DNA from: QHXQ01 sp045807745
GTDB lineage: Bacteria > Acidobacteriota > Blastocatellia > Pyrinomonadales > Pyrinomonadaceae
Reading direction: 5' to 3'
Assembly (NCBI GenBank): GCA_045807745.1
Contig: JBJMGT010000042.1
Coordinates: 256,781-320,780 of the forward strand
DNA length: 64,000 bases
Shown here piece after piece: positions 26,683-35,278 of the stretch (positions are counted from its first letter, which is position 1; each line of letters opens with the position of its first letter). A program made the translations under genes and the position numbers. The notes under the pieces were generated by a model that was not told the DNA's origin, ran no database searches, and saw nothing but the letters and a program-made list of their open reading frames with translations.

Positions 26683-26755
26683 CGAGTGGCAAGTGGTGAG
26701 TGGCGAGTTAAAAAACTTGTGCTTGCTTGTCACTCGCCACTTGTCACTTGTCACT
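26678..26755. repeat. Heptad-repeat palindrome (AGTGACA family) between era and prmA
   Basis: Left array 26678-26705: AGTGACG, AGTGGCA, AGTGGTG, AGTGGCG. Right array 26728-26755 is the complement, four units (on the minus strand AGTGACA, AGTGACA, AGTGGCG, AGTGACA). The era stop codon is in the first unit, and the prmA ATG begins two bases after the last. It is a sister of the elements at 35205-35278 and 52975-53041. Confidence 0.9.
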
Positions 26756-26756
26756 T

Positions 26757-27599
26757 ATGAGTTGGTTCGCCCTCGATGTTACGCTTGAGCCGGCGGCGCG
26801 CGAGGCCGTGGAGTACGCATTGATGGAGGCGGGCGCGCTCGGCACGGAGACAGACGGCGCGGGTGCAGAGTTGCGCGTGACAGGTTACTTCGCGGCTGTG
26901 CCTGAGCGCGAAGAAATCCGTGCGGCGCTGTTTGATGCGCTGCGCATCTATGCGTCGCCGTCTTCATCTGTGCGCGAGATGCAGATGCGCGAGGTGGCGG
27001 CGCGCGACTGGCTGGCGGAGTGGAAAGAGAGTTGGCAGCCGGTCGCGGTGGGCGCGCGCTTTATCATCGCGCCGCCGTGGAGTGAGCTTCAAGATATGGC
27101 GGATCGGATAGTGATCCGCATCGAGCCGGGCATGGCCTTTGGCACGGGCACGCACGAGACGACGCGCCTGTGCCTCGTCGCTATCGAGCAACATTTTCGC
27201 GGCGCGAGTTTCTTAGATGTCGGCACGGGCACAGGGATTCTTGCCATCGCCGCCGCCAAGCTTGCGCCCGATGCGCGGATCGCCGCCTGCGACACAGACG
27301 CCGAAGCGGTTGAGATTGCCCGCGAGAATGCGCGCTTGAACGGCGTCGCCGATCAGATAGATTTTTACGTTGGCTCGATCAGCGAGCCAACCCCATCCGC
27401 CGATTGTGTCTGCGCGAATTTAACAGCGGATGTGATCGGGCCGCTGCTGCCCGCGCTCGTCGGCGCAACCTGTGGCCGGTTGATTCTCTCCGGCATTCTC
27501 GACACGCAAGCCGATACGGTCGCGGCGCATCTGCATGAACTCGGCATCAACAATTATGAGTTGCTCGCCGATGGTGAATGGGTAGCGCTGATCATCTAA
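26757..27599 (+). CDS. prmA: Ribosomal protein L11 methyltransferase PrmA
   Basis: PrmA trimethylates ribosomal protein L11 using S-adenosylmethionine. The 280-residue protein starts at ATG 26757 (MSWFALDVTLEPAAREAVEYALMEAGA). The N-terminal L11-binding domain ends near residue 90. The SAM-binding domain has GMAFGTGTHETTRLCL, FLDVGTGTGILAIAAAKL (motif I) and ACDTDAEAVEIARENARLNGV. The usual NILA motif reads ANLTADV. No normal ribosome binding site is possible because the heptad array occupies the leader: the last AGTGACA-type unit ends two bases before ATG. Confidence 0.94.
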   Translation: MSWFALDVTLEPAAREAVEYALMEAGALGTETDGAGAELRVTGYFAAVPEREEIRAALFDALRIYASPSSSVREMQMREVAARDWLAEWKESWQPVAVGARFIIAPPWSELQDMADRIVIRIEPGMAFGTGTHETTRLCLVAIEQHFRGASFLDVGTGTGILAIAAAKLAPDARIAACDTDAEAVEIARENARLNGVADQIDFYVGSISEPTPSADCVCANLTADVIGPLLPALVGATCGRLILSGILDTQADTVAAHLHELGINNYELLADGEWVALII

Positions 27600-27603
27600 C
27601 GAT

Positions 27604-27656
27604 CTCAAATGTCAAATTTGAGATTTCAAATCCGCAATCCGTAATCCGAAATCCGC
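27604..27656. repeat. One-sided heptad array directly before rsmE
   Basis: Eight consecutive 7-mers: CTCAAAT, GTCAAAT, TTGAGAT, TTCAAAT, then AATCCGC, AATCCGT, AATCCGA, AATCCGC (27629-27656). The first part can form a small hairpin (ATCTCAAAT at 27602-27610 with ATTTGAGAT at 27616-27624). The AATCCGC part has no complementary partner nearby, unlike other elements. The rsmE ATG starts two bases after the array. Confidence 0.85.
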
Positions 27657-27657
27657 A

Positions 27658-28425
27658 ATGACACCTCGTCGCTTCTATGCTCCGCCCGCCGCGTTCGCGC
27701 CCGCCGGCGCGGAGGTTGTGTTGTCGCGCGAAGAGAGCGCGCACTTAACGAGCGTGCTGCGTTTGCGTGTGGGCGACGAGGCGTTTGTGTTTGATGGGAC
27801 GGGACGGGAGTTTCGCTGCATGGTCGCAGCGGCGGGTGGGCGCGAACGTCGGGCGCGGCTCACGGTCGGCGCGGAGGTCGCGGCGCAGCGGCCGGAGTCG
27901 CCGCTAAGACTGACGCTCGCAGTGGCGTTGTTGAAGGGTGAAAAGTTCGACACGGTCGTGCAGAAGGCGACGGAGTTGGGCGTCGTGCGCATTGTGCCGG
28001 TGGCGACGGTGCGCGCCGATGTGCGTCTGCAAGCGGGGCGTGATGCGTCTGCGCGGGTGGCGCGCTGGCAAAGGCTCGCGCTCGAAGCGGCCAAGCAGTC
28101 GGGGCGGGCGTTTGTGCCGACCGTTGCTGCGCCGTTGTCGTTGTCGGATTTACTAATGGATGAAGAGCGCGCGGGCAATGCTCGTCTGCTCTTCACCGAG
28201 CGCGATGGGCGCGGTCTGCGCGAGACGATTAACGAGGGCGGCGCGCCGCCGTCCATTTTGACGGCGCTCACGGGGCCCGAAGGGGGTTGGGCGGACGAAG
28301 AACTTGCGCAAGCAGATGCGGCCGGCTGGCAACTCGTCACGCTGGGCGGGCGCATCTTACGGGCGGAGACGGCCGCCATCGTCGTGTCAGCCTTGTTGCA
28401 ACACCTATGGGGCGATCTGCGTTAA
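27658..28425 (+). CDS. rsmE: 16S rRNA (uracil-1498-N3)-methyltransferase RsmE
   Basis: RsmE methylates U1498 of 16S rRNA. It has 255 residues, the usual length. It opens with RRFYAPPAAF and has an N-terminal PUA-like domain (HLTSVLRLRVGDEAFVFDG). The SPOUT domain has KGEKFDTVVQKATELGVVRIVPV, the knot motifs LTGPEGGWADEE and LGGRILRAETAAIVVSALLQ. It forms a ribosome-maintenance trio with era and prmA on the same strand. Heptad repeat units occupy the leader up to two bases before the ATG. Confidence 0.95.
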   Translation: MTPRRFYAPPAAFAPAGAEVVLSREESAHLTSVLRLRVGDEAFVFDGTGREFRCMVAAAGGRERRARLTVGAEVAAQRPESPLRLTLAVALLKGEKFDTVVQKATELGVVRIVPVATVRADVRLQAGRDASARVARWQRLALEAAKQSGRAFVPTVAAPLSLSDLLMDEERAGNARLLFTERDGRGLRETINEGGAPPSILTALTGPEGGWADEELAQADAAGWQLVTLGGRILRAETAAIVVSALLQHLWGDLR

Positions 28426-28579
28426 AGCTCATGTGCGCGTCCTTTTTGGCTCGGCGCGAGTTGTGGGCTAGAAAGTTTTTGACGAAACGGCGTGTGCGGG
28501 CGCAGAATAGGTTAGTGGCATTGGTCGCCGCGCCGGGCGCGCGAGACGGCGTGGGAAACCTGACGGTTGCGGGTTGCGT

Positions 28580-28858
28580 ATGGCGTTTACGAGAGAGTCG
28601 GCGGTTGAGCGGGCGCGCGCTGATCTGGCCGAGCGTTTGGGCGTTAAGGAAACGGAAGTGGCGGAAGAGTCGGTCGCGGACACAGACTTTCCCGATGCCA
28701 ACTTTGGCGCTGGTACGGCCGACGAGTTGAGCGCGCAGATGATCACGCCCGGCTGGCGCATCCGCCTTAAAGCTAACGGTCAGACTTATGAGTATCGCGC
28801 CAATCGCAACCGGCTGCGGCTGTTCAACTACAAGGGCGCGAATCAGCGCGTGGTGTAA
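28580..28858 (+). CDS. Small protein with a C-terminal 'ITPGWRIRLKANGQTYEYR' motif
   Basis: A 92-residue protein with no signal peptide. ATG 28580 (MAFTRESAVERARADLAERLGVKE) is chosen over a TTG two codons upstream. The N-terminal helix is followed by DTDFPDANFGAG and MITPGWRIRLKANGQTYEYRANRN. This pattern resembles a small domain found in secreted proteins of several phyla, where a Trp-Pro-Asp segment and an ITPGYxI...YEYHTD segment recur; I know no function. Bases 28426-28579 before it hold nothing recognisable. It precedes the subtilisin gene by 42 bases. Confidence 0.7.
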   Translation: MAFTRESAVERARADLAERLGVKETEVAEESVADTDFPDANFGAGTADELSAQMITPGWRIRLKANGQTYEYRANRNRLRLFNYKGANQRVV

Positions 28859-28900
28859 CATCAATCTTCCCGTCCGAGCTGTAGTAGTGAGGTAAAGGCA

Positions 28901-30376
28901 ATGAATCGAAATAATCTCTTCGGTCACATAGCACTCGCGGTGGCGCTCATCATTCTCGCCGCCTTCATCGGGCAGATGCGCCGTCTCGATTGGCGGACGC
29001 ACGACTATCCGGCCGCGCCGCGCGCGGAAACGCAACAACCGGCGGAGGCGGAACAGGGCGACGACGCCGACAAGGACGAACCGGAAGACGCGGCCGAGAA
29101 TGAGACGGACGCGGAAGTGCTCGTGCGCTTCAAACCCGGTACTTCGCCGGAAGCGATTGACCGCATCACGGCGCAGTTGAACGACCGCGTCGAAGATCGC
29201 TTCGAGCAGATCGACAGCGAAGAGATGGTCATCGCGGACGAGGACGGCTCGGACATCAACGAGGTCGTCGCCGAATATCGCAACTTGCCCGAAGTGCTCT
29301 ACGCCGAACCGAATTTCAAGATCGAGCTTGAGCCGGGCGAGGACGTTGTGAACGAAGGGCCGGGGCTGAAGCCCGCCTACACAGGCAGCGCCGACCACGC
29401 GCATCCGAACGATCCGATGTTCGATGATCAGTGGTCGCTCGACAACCATGGCACGCGCGGAGGTCTTCAGGGCGCGGACATCAGCGTGATCAAGGCTTGG
29501 GAGAAGACACACGGCAGCCAGAAGGTGGTCGTCGCCGTGCTCGACACCGGCGTTGACTACACGCACCGCGATCTCGTCAACAACATCTGGACGCGCCCCG
29601 CCAACGTTCCGGCCTACGCCGACAAGGAACTCGGCCCGTTTGACGACGCGCACGGCTTCGACGCTTCGGACGCCGACGGCGACCCAATGGACGACAACGG
29701 ACACGGCACACACTGCGCCGGCATCGTCGGCGCTGAAGGCGACAACAACGACGGCATCGCGGGCGTCAACTGGAAGGTCGAGATCATGCCGTTGAAGTTC
29801 CTCGACGCGGGCGGCTCCGGCTCGGTCAAGGATGCGATTGAGTGCATCAACTACGCGATTGATCGCAAGAAGGCGGGCGTGAACCTGCGCATCATCAGCG
29901 CAAGCTGGGGTTCAACGATGTACTCGCGCGCGCTCGAAGATGCGATCAAGCGCGCGGGCGAAGAGGGCATCCTATTCGTTGCCGCCGCCGGCAACTCGTC
30001 GTCGGACAACGACCGCCGGCCGCACTATCCGTCGAACTACGCGTTACCGAACGTCATCAGCGTCGCCGCCATGACGCGCACGGACGAGTTGGCATCGTTC
30101 TCGAACTGGGGCGTCAAGACCGTCCACGTCGCCGCGCCGGGCGCGGAGATTCTTTCGACGTGGCCGAGCAACCAGTACGAAGAGCACTCGGGCACGTCGA
30201 TGGCGACGCCGGAAGTCTCAGGCGTGGCGGCGCTCGTGCTGGCGCTCAACCCGGACATGCAGCTTAAGGATTTGCGCGAGCGGCTGTTGAGCGCAGTGGA
30301 CAAACTGCCGGCGCTCGACGGCAAGGTCGCAAGCGGCGGCCGCATCAACGCGGCGAAAGCGGTCAAAGCGGAGTAA
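28901..30376 (+). CDS. Subtilisin-like serine protease, S8 family (membrane-anchored or secreted)
   Basis: A 491-residue protease with an N-terminal hydrophobic helix (6-24) that is a signal anchor or signal peptide. An acidic linker follows (about 45-70), then a fervidolysin-like propeptide (AEVLVRFKPGTSPEAIDRI ... VLYAEPNF, about 71-138). The catalytic triad is complete: Asp215 (AVLDTGVDYTH), His268 (NGHGTHCAG) and Ser433 (SGTSMATPEVSG). The oxyanion Asn is Asn365 (AAAGNSS). The acidic surface and modest length suggest an extracellular digestive enzyme. A strong terminator follows at 30406. Confidence 0.95.
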   Translation: MNRNNLFGHIALAVALIILAAFIGQMRRLDWRTHDYPAAPRAETQQPAEAEQGDDADKDEPEDAAENETDAEVLVRFKPGTSPEAIDRITAQLNDRVEDRFEQIDSEEMVIADEDGSDINEVVAEYRNLPEVLYAEPNFKIELEPGEDVVNEGPGLKPAYTGSADHAHPNDPMFDDQWSLDNHGTRGGLQGADISVIKAWEKTHGSQKVVVAVLDTGVDYTHRDLVNNIWTRPANVPAYADKELGPFDDAHGFDASDADGDPMDDNGHGTHCAGIVGAEGDNNDGIAGVNWKVEIMPLKFLDAGGSGSVKDAIECINYAIDRKKAGVNLRIISASWGSTMYSRALEDAIKRAGEEGILFVAAAGNSSSDNDRRPHYPSNYALPNVISVAAMTRTDELASFSNWGVKTVHVAAPGAEILSTWPSNQYEEHSGTSMATPEVSGVAALVLALNPDMQLKDLRERLLSAVDKLPALDGKVASGGRINAAKAVKAE

Positions 30377-30405
30377 GCGAAACCGCGATGCTTCTTGCTC
30401 AAGCT

Positions 30406-30446
30406 AAGCCCCTGCGAGTTACGCGCTCGCAGGGGCTTTGTCTTTC
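30406..30446 (+). terminator. Rho-independent terminator after the subtilisin gene
   Basis: A perfect 13-bp stem (30406-30418 with 30426-30438) has a 7-nt loop and is followed by TGTCTTTC. It lies 30 bases after the stop codon and before the transketolase leader. Confidence 0.85.
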
Positions 30447-30497
30447 AGGTATGATTTACCCGATCACCAAACAAGCAAGCGAGGAGTTTAGAGCGAG

Positions 30498-32546
30498 ATG
30501 AGCGCATCAACGCAACCGCAGTCCACGAACGCGACGCCCGAATTAGATCAGCTTTGCATCAACACCATTCGCACGCTCGCGCTCGACGCCGTGCAGCGCG
30601 CTGAGTCGGGGCATCCCGGTCTGCCGTTGGGCTGCGCGCCGCTCGCCTACGTGCTCTGGACGCGCTTCCTGCGCCACAATCCGCGCAACCCCCGTTGGGC
30701 GAACCGCGACCGCTTCCTGCTCTCCGCCGGGCACGGCTCAATGCTCATCTATGCGCTGTTGCACTTGACGGGCTACGACCTGCCGCTTGACGAGCTTAAA
30801 AATTTTCGGCAGTGGGGATCGAAGACGCCGGGTCATCCTGAGTACGGACTGACGCCCGGCGTCGAGATCACGACGGGGCCGTTGGGGCAGGGTTTCGCGA
30901 ACGGCGTCGGCATGGCGCTGGGTGCGGCGCACCTCGCGGCGAAATTTAACAAGGATGATTTTCCGATCATCGATCATTACGTCTATGCCATCGTCTCGGA
31001 CGGCGATCTGATGGAGGGTGTCGCCTCTGAAGCCGCCTCGCTCGCGGGTCATCTCAAACTCGGCAAACTCATCTATCTCTACGATGACAACCACGTGACC
31101 ATCGAAGGCAACACCGCGCTCGCCTTCTCCGAGGACGTGCCCAAACGCTTCGAGGCTTACGGCTGGCACACGTCGGTAGTTGAAGACGGCAACGATCTCG
31201 AATCAATCGAGCGCGCCATACGCGACGCACAGTCTGTCGCAGATCGCCCGTCGCTCATTTCCGTCAAGACGACTATCGGCTACGGCATGCCGACCGCCGG
31301 CACGCGCAAGGCGCACTCGGACGCGCCGGGCGCGGACGCAGTGCGCGAAACGAAAAAACATCTAGGCTGGCCCGAAGACAAAGAGTTCTACATTCCCGAA
31401 GAGGCGCTCAATCACTTCCGTCAAGCTATCGCGCGCGGCGCGCAACAAGAGCAAGAGTGGAATGAAACGGTCGAGCGTTACGCCGCGCAGCACGAGGAAC
31501 AGGGGCGCGCGTGGCGCACGTTGATGCAGGGCGAACTGCCCGCAAGTTGGGAAGAGAAATTACCGACGTTCGCGGACGCGAAAGCGATGGCGACGCGCGC
31601 CGCGTCGGGCGAAGTCATCAACGCGCTCGCGCCCATCATGCCGATGCTCATCGGCGGCTCGGCCGATCTGGGGCCATCGAACAACACGGACATCAAAGAC
31701 GGCGGTGGCTTTGAGGCCGGTACATACGACGGGCGCATCCTACACTTCGGCGTGCGCGAACACACGATGGGCGCGACCATGACCGGCATCAGCTTAAACG
31801 GCGGATTGATCCCCTTCGGCGGCACGTTCATGTGCTTCTCCGATTATATGAAGCCCGCGATCCGGCTCGCCTGCTTGTCGGAAGTGCAGGTCATCTACGT
31901 CTTCACGCACGACTCAGTCGGTTTAGGCGAAGACGGGCCGACGCATCAGCCCATCGAACAACTCGCGGGGCTACGTGCTATCCCGCACCTCTACGTCATC
32001 CGCCCTGCCGACCCGCACGAAGTCCGCGAGGCTTGGCGCATCGCCATCCTGCGTCGCCACGCGCCGACCGCGCTCATTCTCACGCGCCAGAAAGTGCCCA
32101 CGATTGATCGGCAAACCTTTGCGTCGGCGGAAGGACTGCAACGCGGTGCGTACATTCTGGCCGAAGCGACGGACGCGACGGGGCAGAACACGAAGCCGCA
32201 ACTAATCCTGCTCGCTACTGGCTCAGAAGTTTCCTTGACGCTCGAAGCACGCGCGCAACTGCAACAAGCGGGCACGCCCACGCGCGTCGTCTCCATGCCC
32301 TGCTGGGAGTTGTTCGAGGAACAGGCTGAGACTTATCGCAACGAAATTCTGCCGCCCGACATTCGCGCGCGGCTCAGCGTCGAAGCGGGCGCGCGGCTCG
32401 GCTGGGATCGTTATGTCGGCCCACAGGGCGACGCGATCTGCCTTGATCGCTTCGGCGCGTCAGCGCCCGGTGATGTGGCGCTGCGCGAACTCGGCTTCAA
32501 CGTCGAGAATGTCATCAAACGTGCACAGGCTTTGCTCAGTCAGTAA
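30498..32546 (+). CDS. tkt: Transketolase
   Basis: Thiamine-diphosphate enzyme of the pentose phosphate pathway, moving two-carbon units between sugar phosphates. The length, 682 residues, is normal. The N-terminal domain has AVQRAESGHPGLPLGCAPLAYVLW, TTGPLGQGFANGVGMALG and the diphosphate-binding SDGDLMEGVASEAASLAGHLKL. The middle domain has HFGVREHTMGATMTGISLNGG and FTHDSVGLGEDGPTHQPIEQL, which hold cofactor and substrate residues. AGGAG precedes the ATG. It is followed 14 bases later by rpiB, so two pentose-phosphate genes form a unit. Confidence 0.96.
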   Translation: MSASTQPQSTNATPELDQLCINTIRTLALDAVQRAESGHPGLPLGCAPLAYVLWTRFLRHNPRNPRWANRDRFLLSAGHGSMLIYALLHLTGYDLPLDELKNFRQWGSKTPGHPEYGLTPGVEITTGPLGQGFANGVGMALGAAHLAAKFNKDDFPIIDHYVYAIVSDGDLMEGVASEAASLAGHLKLGKLIYLYDDNHVTIEGNTALAFSEDVPKRFEAYGWHTSVVEDGNDLESIERAIRDAQSVADRPSLISVKTTIGYGMPTAGTRKAHSDAPGADAVRETKKHLGWPEDKEFYIPEEALNHFRQAIARGAQQEQEWNETVERYAAQHEEQGRAWRTLMQGELPASWEEKLPTFADAKAMATRAASGEVINALAPIMPMLIGGSADLGPSNNTDIKDGGGFEAGTYDGRILHFGVREHTMGATMTGISLNGGLIPFGGTFMCFSDYMKPAIRLACLSEVQVIYVFTHDSVGLGEDGPTHQPIEQLAGLRAIPHLYVIRPADPHEVREAWRIAILRRHAPTALILTRQKVPTIDRQTFASAEGLQRGAYILAEATDATGQNTKPQLILLATGSEVSLTLEARAQLQQAGTPTRVVSMPCWELFEEQAETYRNEILPPDIRARLSVEAGARLGWDRYVGPQGDAICLDRFGASAPGDVALRELGFNVENVIKRAQALLSQ

Positions 32547-32559
32547 CTGGTGAACTCTT

Positions 32560-33021
32560 ATGCGGATCGCAATCGGCGCAGACCACGGCGGCTATCCCTT
32601 GAACGAGCGTGTGCTTGATGAGCTACGCGCGGCGGGGCACGAGCTTGAAGACTTTGGCACACACGACGGCTCAAAGCCGGACGATTATCCTGACTATGCT
32701 TGGCAGGTGGGCGAAGCGGTGCGCTCCGGCCGTGCGGAGATTGGGATCGTGATCTGCGGGAGCGGCGTCGGCGCAAACGTGGCAGCGAACAAGATCAGGG
32801 GCGTGCGCGCGGCCCTCGTCGCCGACACCTACTCGGCGCATCAATGTCGCGAGCATGACGACTGCAACGTGCTCTGCCTCGGCGCGCGCGTCGTCGGGAG
32901 CGAGTTGGCGATGGAGATCGTCCGCGCCTTCGTCAACGCGCGCTTCACGGGTGAAGAACGACATCAACGCCGGCTCAACAAAGTGCTTGAGATCGAGCGG
33001 CGCGAAACGGCCGGGCGATAA
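32560..33021 (+). CDS. rpiB: Ribose-5-phosphate isomerase B
   Basis: RpiB interconverts ribose 5-phosphate and ribulose 5-phosphate, supplying transketolase. It has 153 residues and begins IAIGADHGGYPLNERV. The active-site loop ICGSGVGANVAANKIRGVRAAL has Ser where the catalytic Cys is found in E. coli RpiB, a common variation in this family. HQCREHDDCNVLCLGARVVG follows. It is in one unit with tkt and convergent with the lipid kinase gene, which ends 13 bases away. Confidence 0.94.
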   Translation: MRIAIGADHGGYPLNERVLDELRAAGHELEDFGTHDGSKPDDYPDYAWQVGEAVRSGRAEIGIVICGSGVGANVAANKIRGVRAALVADTYSAHQCREHDDCNVLCLGARVVGSELAMEIVRAFVNARFTGEERHQRRLNKVLEIERRETAGR

Positions 33022-33034
33022 ACTGCCACCCGCC

Positions 33035-34024
33035 TTAACAGACAACCCGCAAAACTTGTGGCAGCACGCGCAACTCGACCGGCGTGTGCCCACGCACGTC
33101 GCCGTCCGCTTCGATGCCGAGCGCGTCCGCTGGTGTCACATTCTCGATCCGCACGCGCGCGCCGAGCTGGACGCGCACGCGCGGGTTGGCCAGATGACCG
33201 CCGCGATGTATGCGCGTCAGCTCGCGGATCACTTCTGCGCGCCTGATGCCGCAAGCAGTGACTACGTCGAGCAGCCCGTCGTCCACGCGCGCCGCCGGCG
33301 CGAACATCATGCCGCCGCCCGCGAAAGGGCTGTTCGCCACGGCCACCAGATTCGTCAGACACTCCTCAGCCGCGCCCTCGTCAACCTGCACACGCAACCG
33401 GCGCAAACGCCAGCGCGCGAGTGCCGCCACAGCCGCCAGCGCGAACCTCGTCTCGCCCGACAGCCGACGCACGTATGCGCCCTGCGCAGCGACGCGCCCC
33501 GCGACCTCTGCGCCGATGCCGAGCGTCACGGCGTTGAGACAGAGGAACGTGTGTGTGCCGCCAGCGGTCGTCGCCGTGCCGTGCAGGAGATCGACCATGC
33601 GGGTCGCGTCGGCATCACCATCGCGGCGCTGACAGTGTGCGACGAGGCGCGCGAGCCAGTGCGCGAGTGTGGCGCGCCCGCCTTCGAGACTGCGCGCGAA
33701 GTCGTTGCCTGTGCCGCCGGGCAGCACGGCGAGCGCGGCGTTCGGATTGATGGCGACCGGCGGACGATCAAGTTCCTGCTGACGTGTGAAGAAACCCGCG
33801 ACCACTTCGCTCAGCGTGCCGTCGCCGCCGATGACGGCGACGGTGCGATAGCCAGCGCCCAGCGCCGCCCGCGCACGTGCCTGCGCATCACCCGTCTGCT
33901 TCGCTTCATGCGCGTCGAACCGCACCTTCGCCGCGTCGAGGGCCGCGCGCACCTGCGCCCACGCACCTCGCGTCCGCGCCGCGTTGTAGTTGACGATAAC
34001 GAACAGTTCGGATTGCGTGGTCAT
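33035..34024 (-). CDS. Diacylglycerol/lipid kinase family protein
   Basis: A 329-residue lipid kinase of the DagK/YegS family, probably phosphorylating diacylglycerol or a related lipid at the inner membrane. Motifs: NYNAARTRG at the N-terminus, VIGGDGTLSEVVAGF (nucleotide binding, catalytic) and LPGGTGNDFARSLEGG. The C-terminal beta domain includes NSPFAGGGMMFAPAARVDDGLLDVV. ATG 34024 (MTTQSELFVIVNYNAA) is chosen; 42 upstream open codons come from the heptad palindrome. It is divergent from the quinone oxidoreductase gene. Confidence 0.9.
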   Translation of the reverse strand: MTTQSELFVIVNYNAARTRGAWAQVRAALDAAKVRFDAHEAKQTGDAQARARAALGAGYRTVAVIGGDGTLSEVVAGFFTRQQELDRPPVAINPNAALAVLPGGTGNDFARSLEGGRATLAHWLARLVAHCQRRDGDADATRMVDLLHGTATTAGGTHTFLCLNAVTLGIGAEVAGRVAAQGAYVRRLSGETRFALAAVAALARWRLRRLRVQVDEGAAEECLTNLVAVANSPFAGGGMMFAPAARVDDGLLDVVTACGIRRAEVIRELTRIHRGGHLANPRVRVQLGARVRIENVTPADALGIEADGDVRGHTPVELRVLPQVLRVVC

Positions 34025-34040
34025 GCTTGAGCGCAAGGAA

Positions 34041-34182
34041 TTAACCACAAAGGCCCTAAGAACACAAAGAAACGCAGAAGGCAGAACGATGAATGATGAA
34101 CTGAATAGCAGTTGTCTTCCATTCATCGTTCCGCGTTCGTCATTCATCATTTGCTTTGTGTTCTTTGTGCCTTTGTGGTTAA
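34041..34182. repeat. Long heptad-type palindrome in the divergent region before the lipid kinase and oxidoreductase genes
   Basis: Outer arms of 29 bases at 34041-34069 and 34154-34182 pair at all but a few positions near 34055. In heptads the left arm reads ACCACAA, AGGCCCT, AAGAACA, CAAAGAA. The inner part has ACGATGA, ATGATGA near 34086 facing its complement near 34137-34150. It fills most of the 185-base region between two divergent starts, so any promoters must lie within or beside it. Confidence 0.85.
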
Positions 34183-34209
34183 TTTCCGTCGCGTAGAGGA
34201 GCGCTGAAG

Positions 34210-35223
34210 ATGCAAGCGGAAAAGATGCGTGCGGTTGTGATTGCGCAGCATGGCGGAGTCGAGGGACTTGAGCTACGTGAAGTTGAGCGGCCGGTCGCGG
34301 TGGGCGACCGCGTGCGCGTGCGCGTGCATGCAGCGGCGCTCAATCGCGCCGACTTGTTGCAGCGGCGCGGGCTTTATCCCGCACCGCCGGGCGTGACCGC
34401 CGATATTCCCGGGATGGAGTTTGCAGGCGAGGTCGAGCAAGTCGGCGCGGGCGTGCGCGCGTGGCAGTTGGGGCAACGCGTGTACGGCATCACGGGCGGC
34501 GGCGCGCAGGCTGAGTACGTCGTCGTGCCCGAAAACGCGCTGGCGGAAATTCCCGCCGCACTCGATTGGGCGGCAGCGGCGGCCGTGCCCGAAGCGTTCA
34601 TCACGGCGCACGATGCGCTGTTCACGCAAGGACGGCTGACCATCGGCGAGCACGTGCTGATTCACGCGGCGGGTTCGGGCGTCGGTCTCGCCGCGCTCCA
34701 ACTGGCGCACGCGGCCGGCGCGCGCGTCGGCGGCACTGCGCGCACGGCGGCAAAGCTCGAACGCGCACGCGAGTTCGGCCTTGACGAAGCGTTTGTGGTC
34801 AGCGACGACCCGCAAGCTTTCGCCGCCGGCGTGCGCGCATGGACGGGCGGCGCGGGCGTGCAACTGATCCTCGATCTAGTCGGCGCGTCTTACCTTGCGG
34901 CAAACATCAACGCGCTCGCGCCGCGTGGTCGGTTGTTGCTCGTCGGCACGATGGGCGGGGCGCAAGCGCCGCTCGACTACGGTCTCGTCATGGGCAAGCG
35001 GCTGCGCATCACCGGCACAGTGTTGCGCGCGCGCTCGGCGGAAGAGAAGGCGCGCGCCACGCGCCTCTTCGCCGCACACGTTGGCCCCTTGCTCGCGCGC
35101 CGCATCGTGCGCCCCGTCGTTGATCGCACCTACCCGCTCGCCGACGTGCGCGCCGCCCACGCGCAACTGGAGAGCAACGACAGCTTCGGGAAAATTGTTC
35201 TTTTAGTGACAAGTGACGAGTGA
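34210..35223 (+). CDS. NAD(P)H quinone oxidoreductase, zinc-independent MDR family (PIG3/Qor-like)
   Basis: A 337-residue medium-chain reductase. It begins MRAVVIAQHGGVEGLELREVERPVAV (after five extra residues), and lacks the catalytic zinc Cys. The groES-like part has NRADLLQRRGLYPAPPG, the PIG3-type signature. The Rossmann fold is HVLIHAAGSGVGLAALQLAHAAGARVGGTART. It probably reduces quinones or enals with NADPH. GAGGAG sits 8 bases before the ATG at 34210. The last codons and the TGA stop (35221-35223) lie within AGTGACA repeat units, so its C-terminal VTSDE is repeat-encoded. Confidence 0.9.
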   Translation: MQAEKMRAVVIAQHGGVEGLELREVERPVAVGDRVRVRVHAAALNRADLLQRRGLYPAPPGVTADIPGMEFAGEVEQVGAGVRAWQLGQRVYGITGGGAQAEYVVVPENALAEIPAALDWAAAAAVPEAFITAHDALFTQGRLTIGEHVLIHAAGSGVGLAALQLAHAAGARVGGTARTAAKLERAREFGLDEAFVVSDDPQAFAAGVRAWTGGAGVQLILDLVGASYLAANINALAPRGRLLLVGTMGGAQAPLDYGLVMGKRLRITGTVLRARSAEEKARATRLFAAHVGPLLARRIVRPVVDRTYPLADVRAAHAQLESNDSFGKIVLLVTSDE

Positions 35224-35278
35224 CAAGTGACAAGCTTTTGGGCTTTCACTCGTCACTTGTCACTTGTCACTTGTCACT
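35205..35278. repeat. Heptad-repeat palindrome (AGTGACA family) over the 3' end of the oxidoreductase gene
   Basis: Left array 35205-35232: AGTGACA, AGTGACG, AGTGACA, AGTGACA. Right array 35251-35278 is four complementary units, 26 of 28 positions pairing across an 18-base loop. The stop codon of the upstream gene is inside the third unit. Confidence 0.92.

Noticed and set aside
32855..34030. 391-residue plus-strand frame over the lipid kinase
   Set aside because: Runs antisense through the lipid kinase; His/Arg-rich shadow composition.
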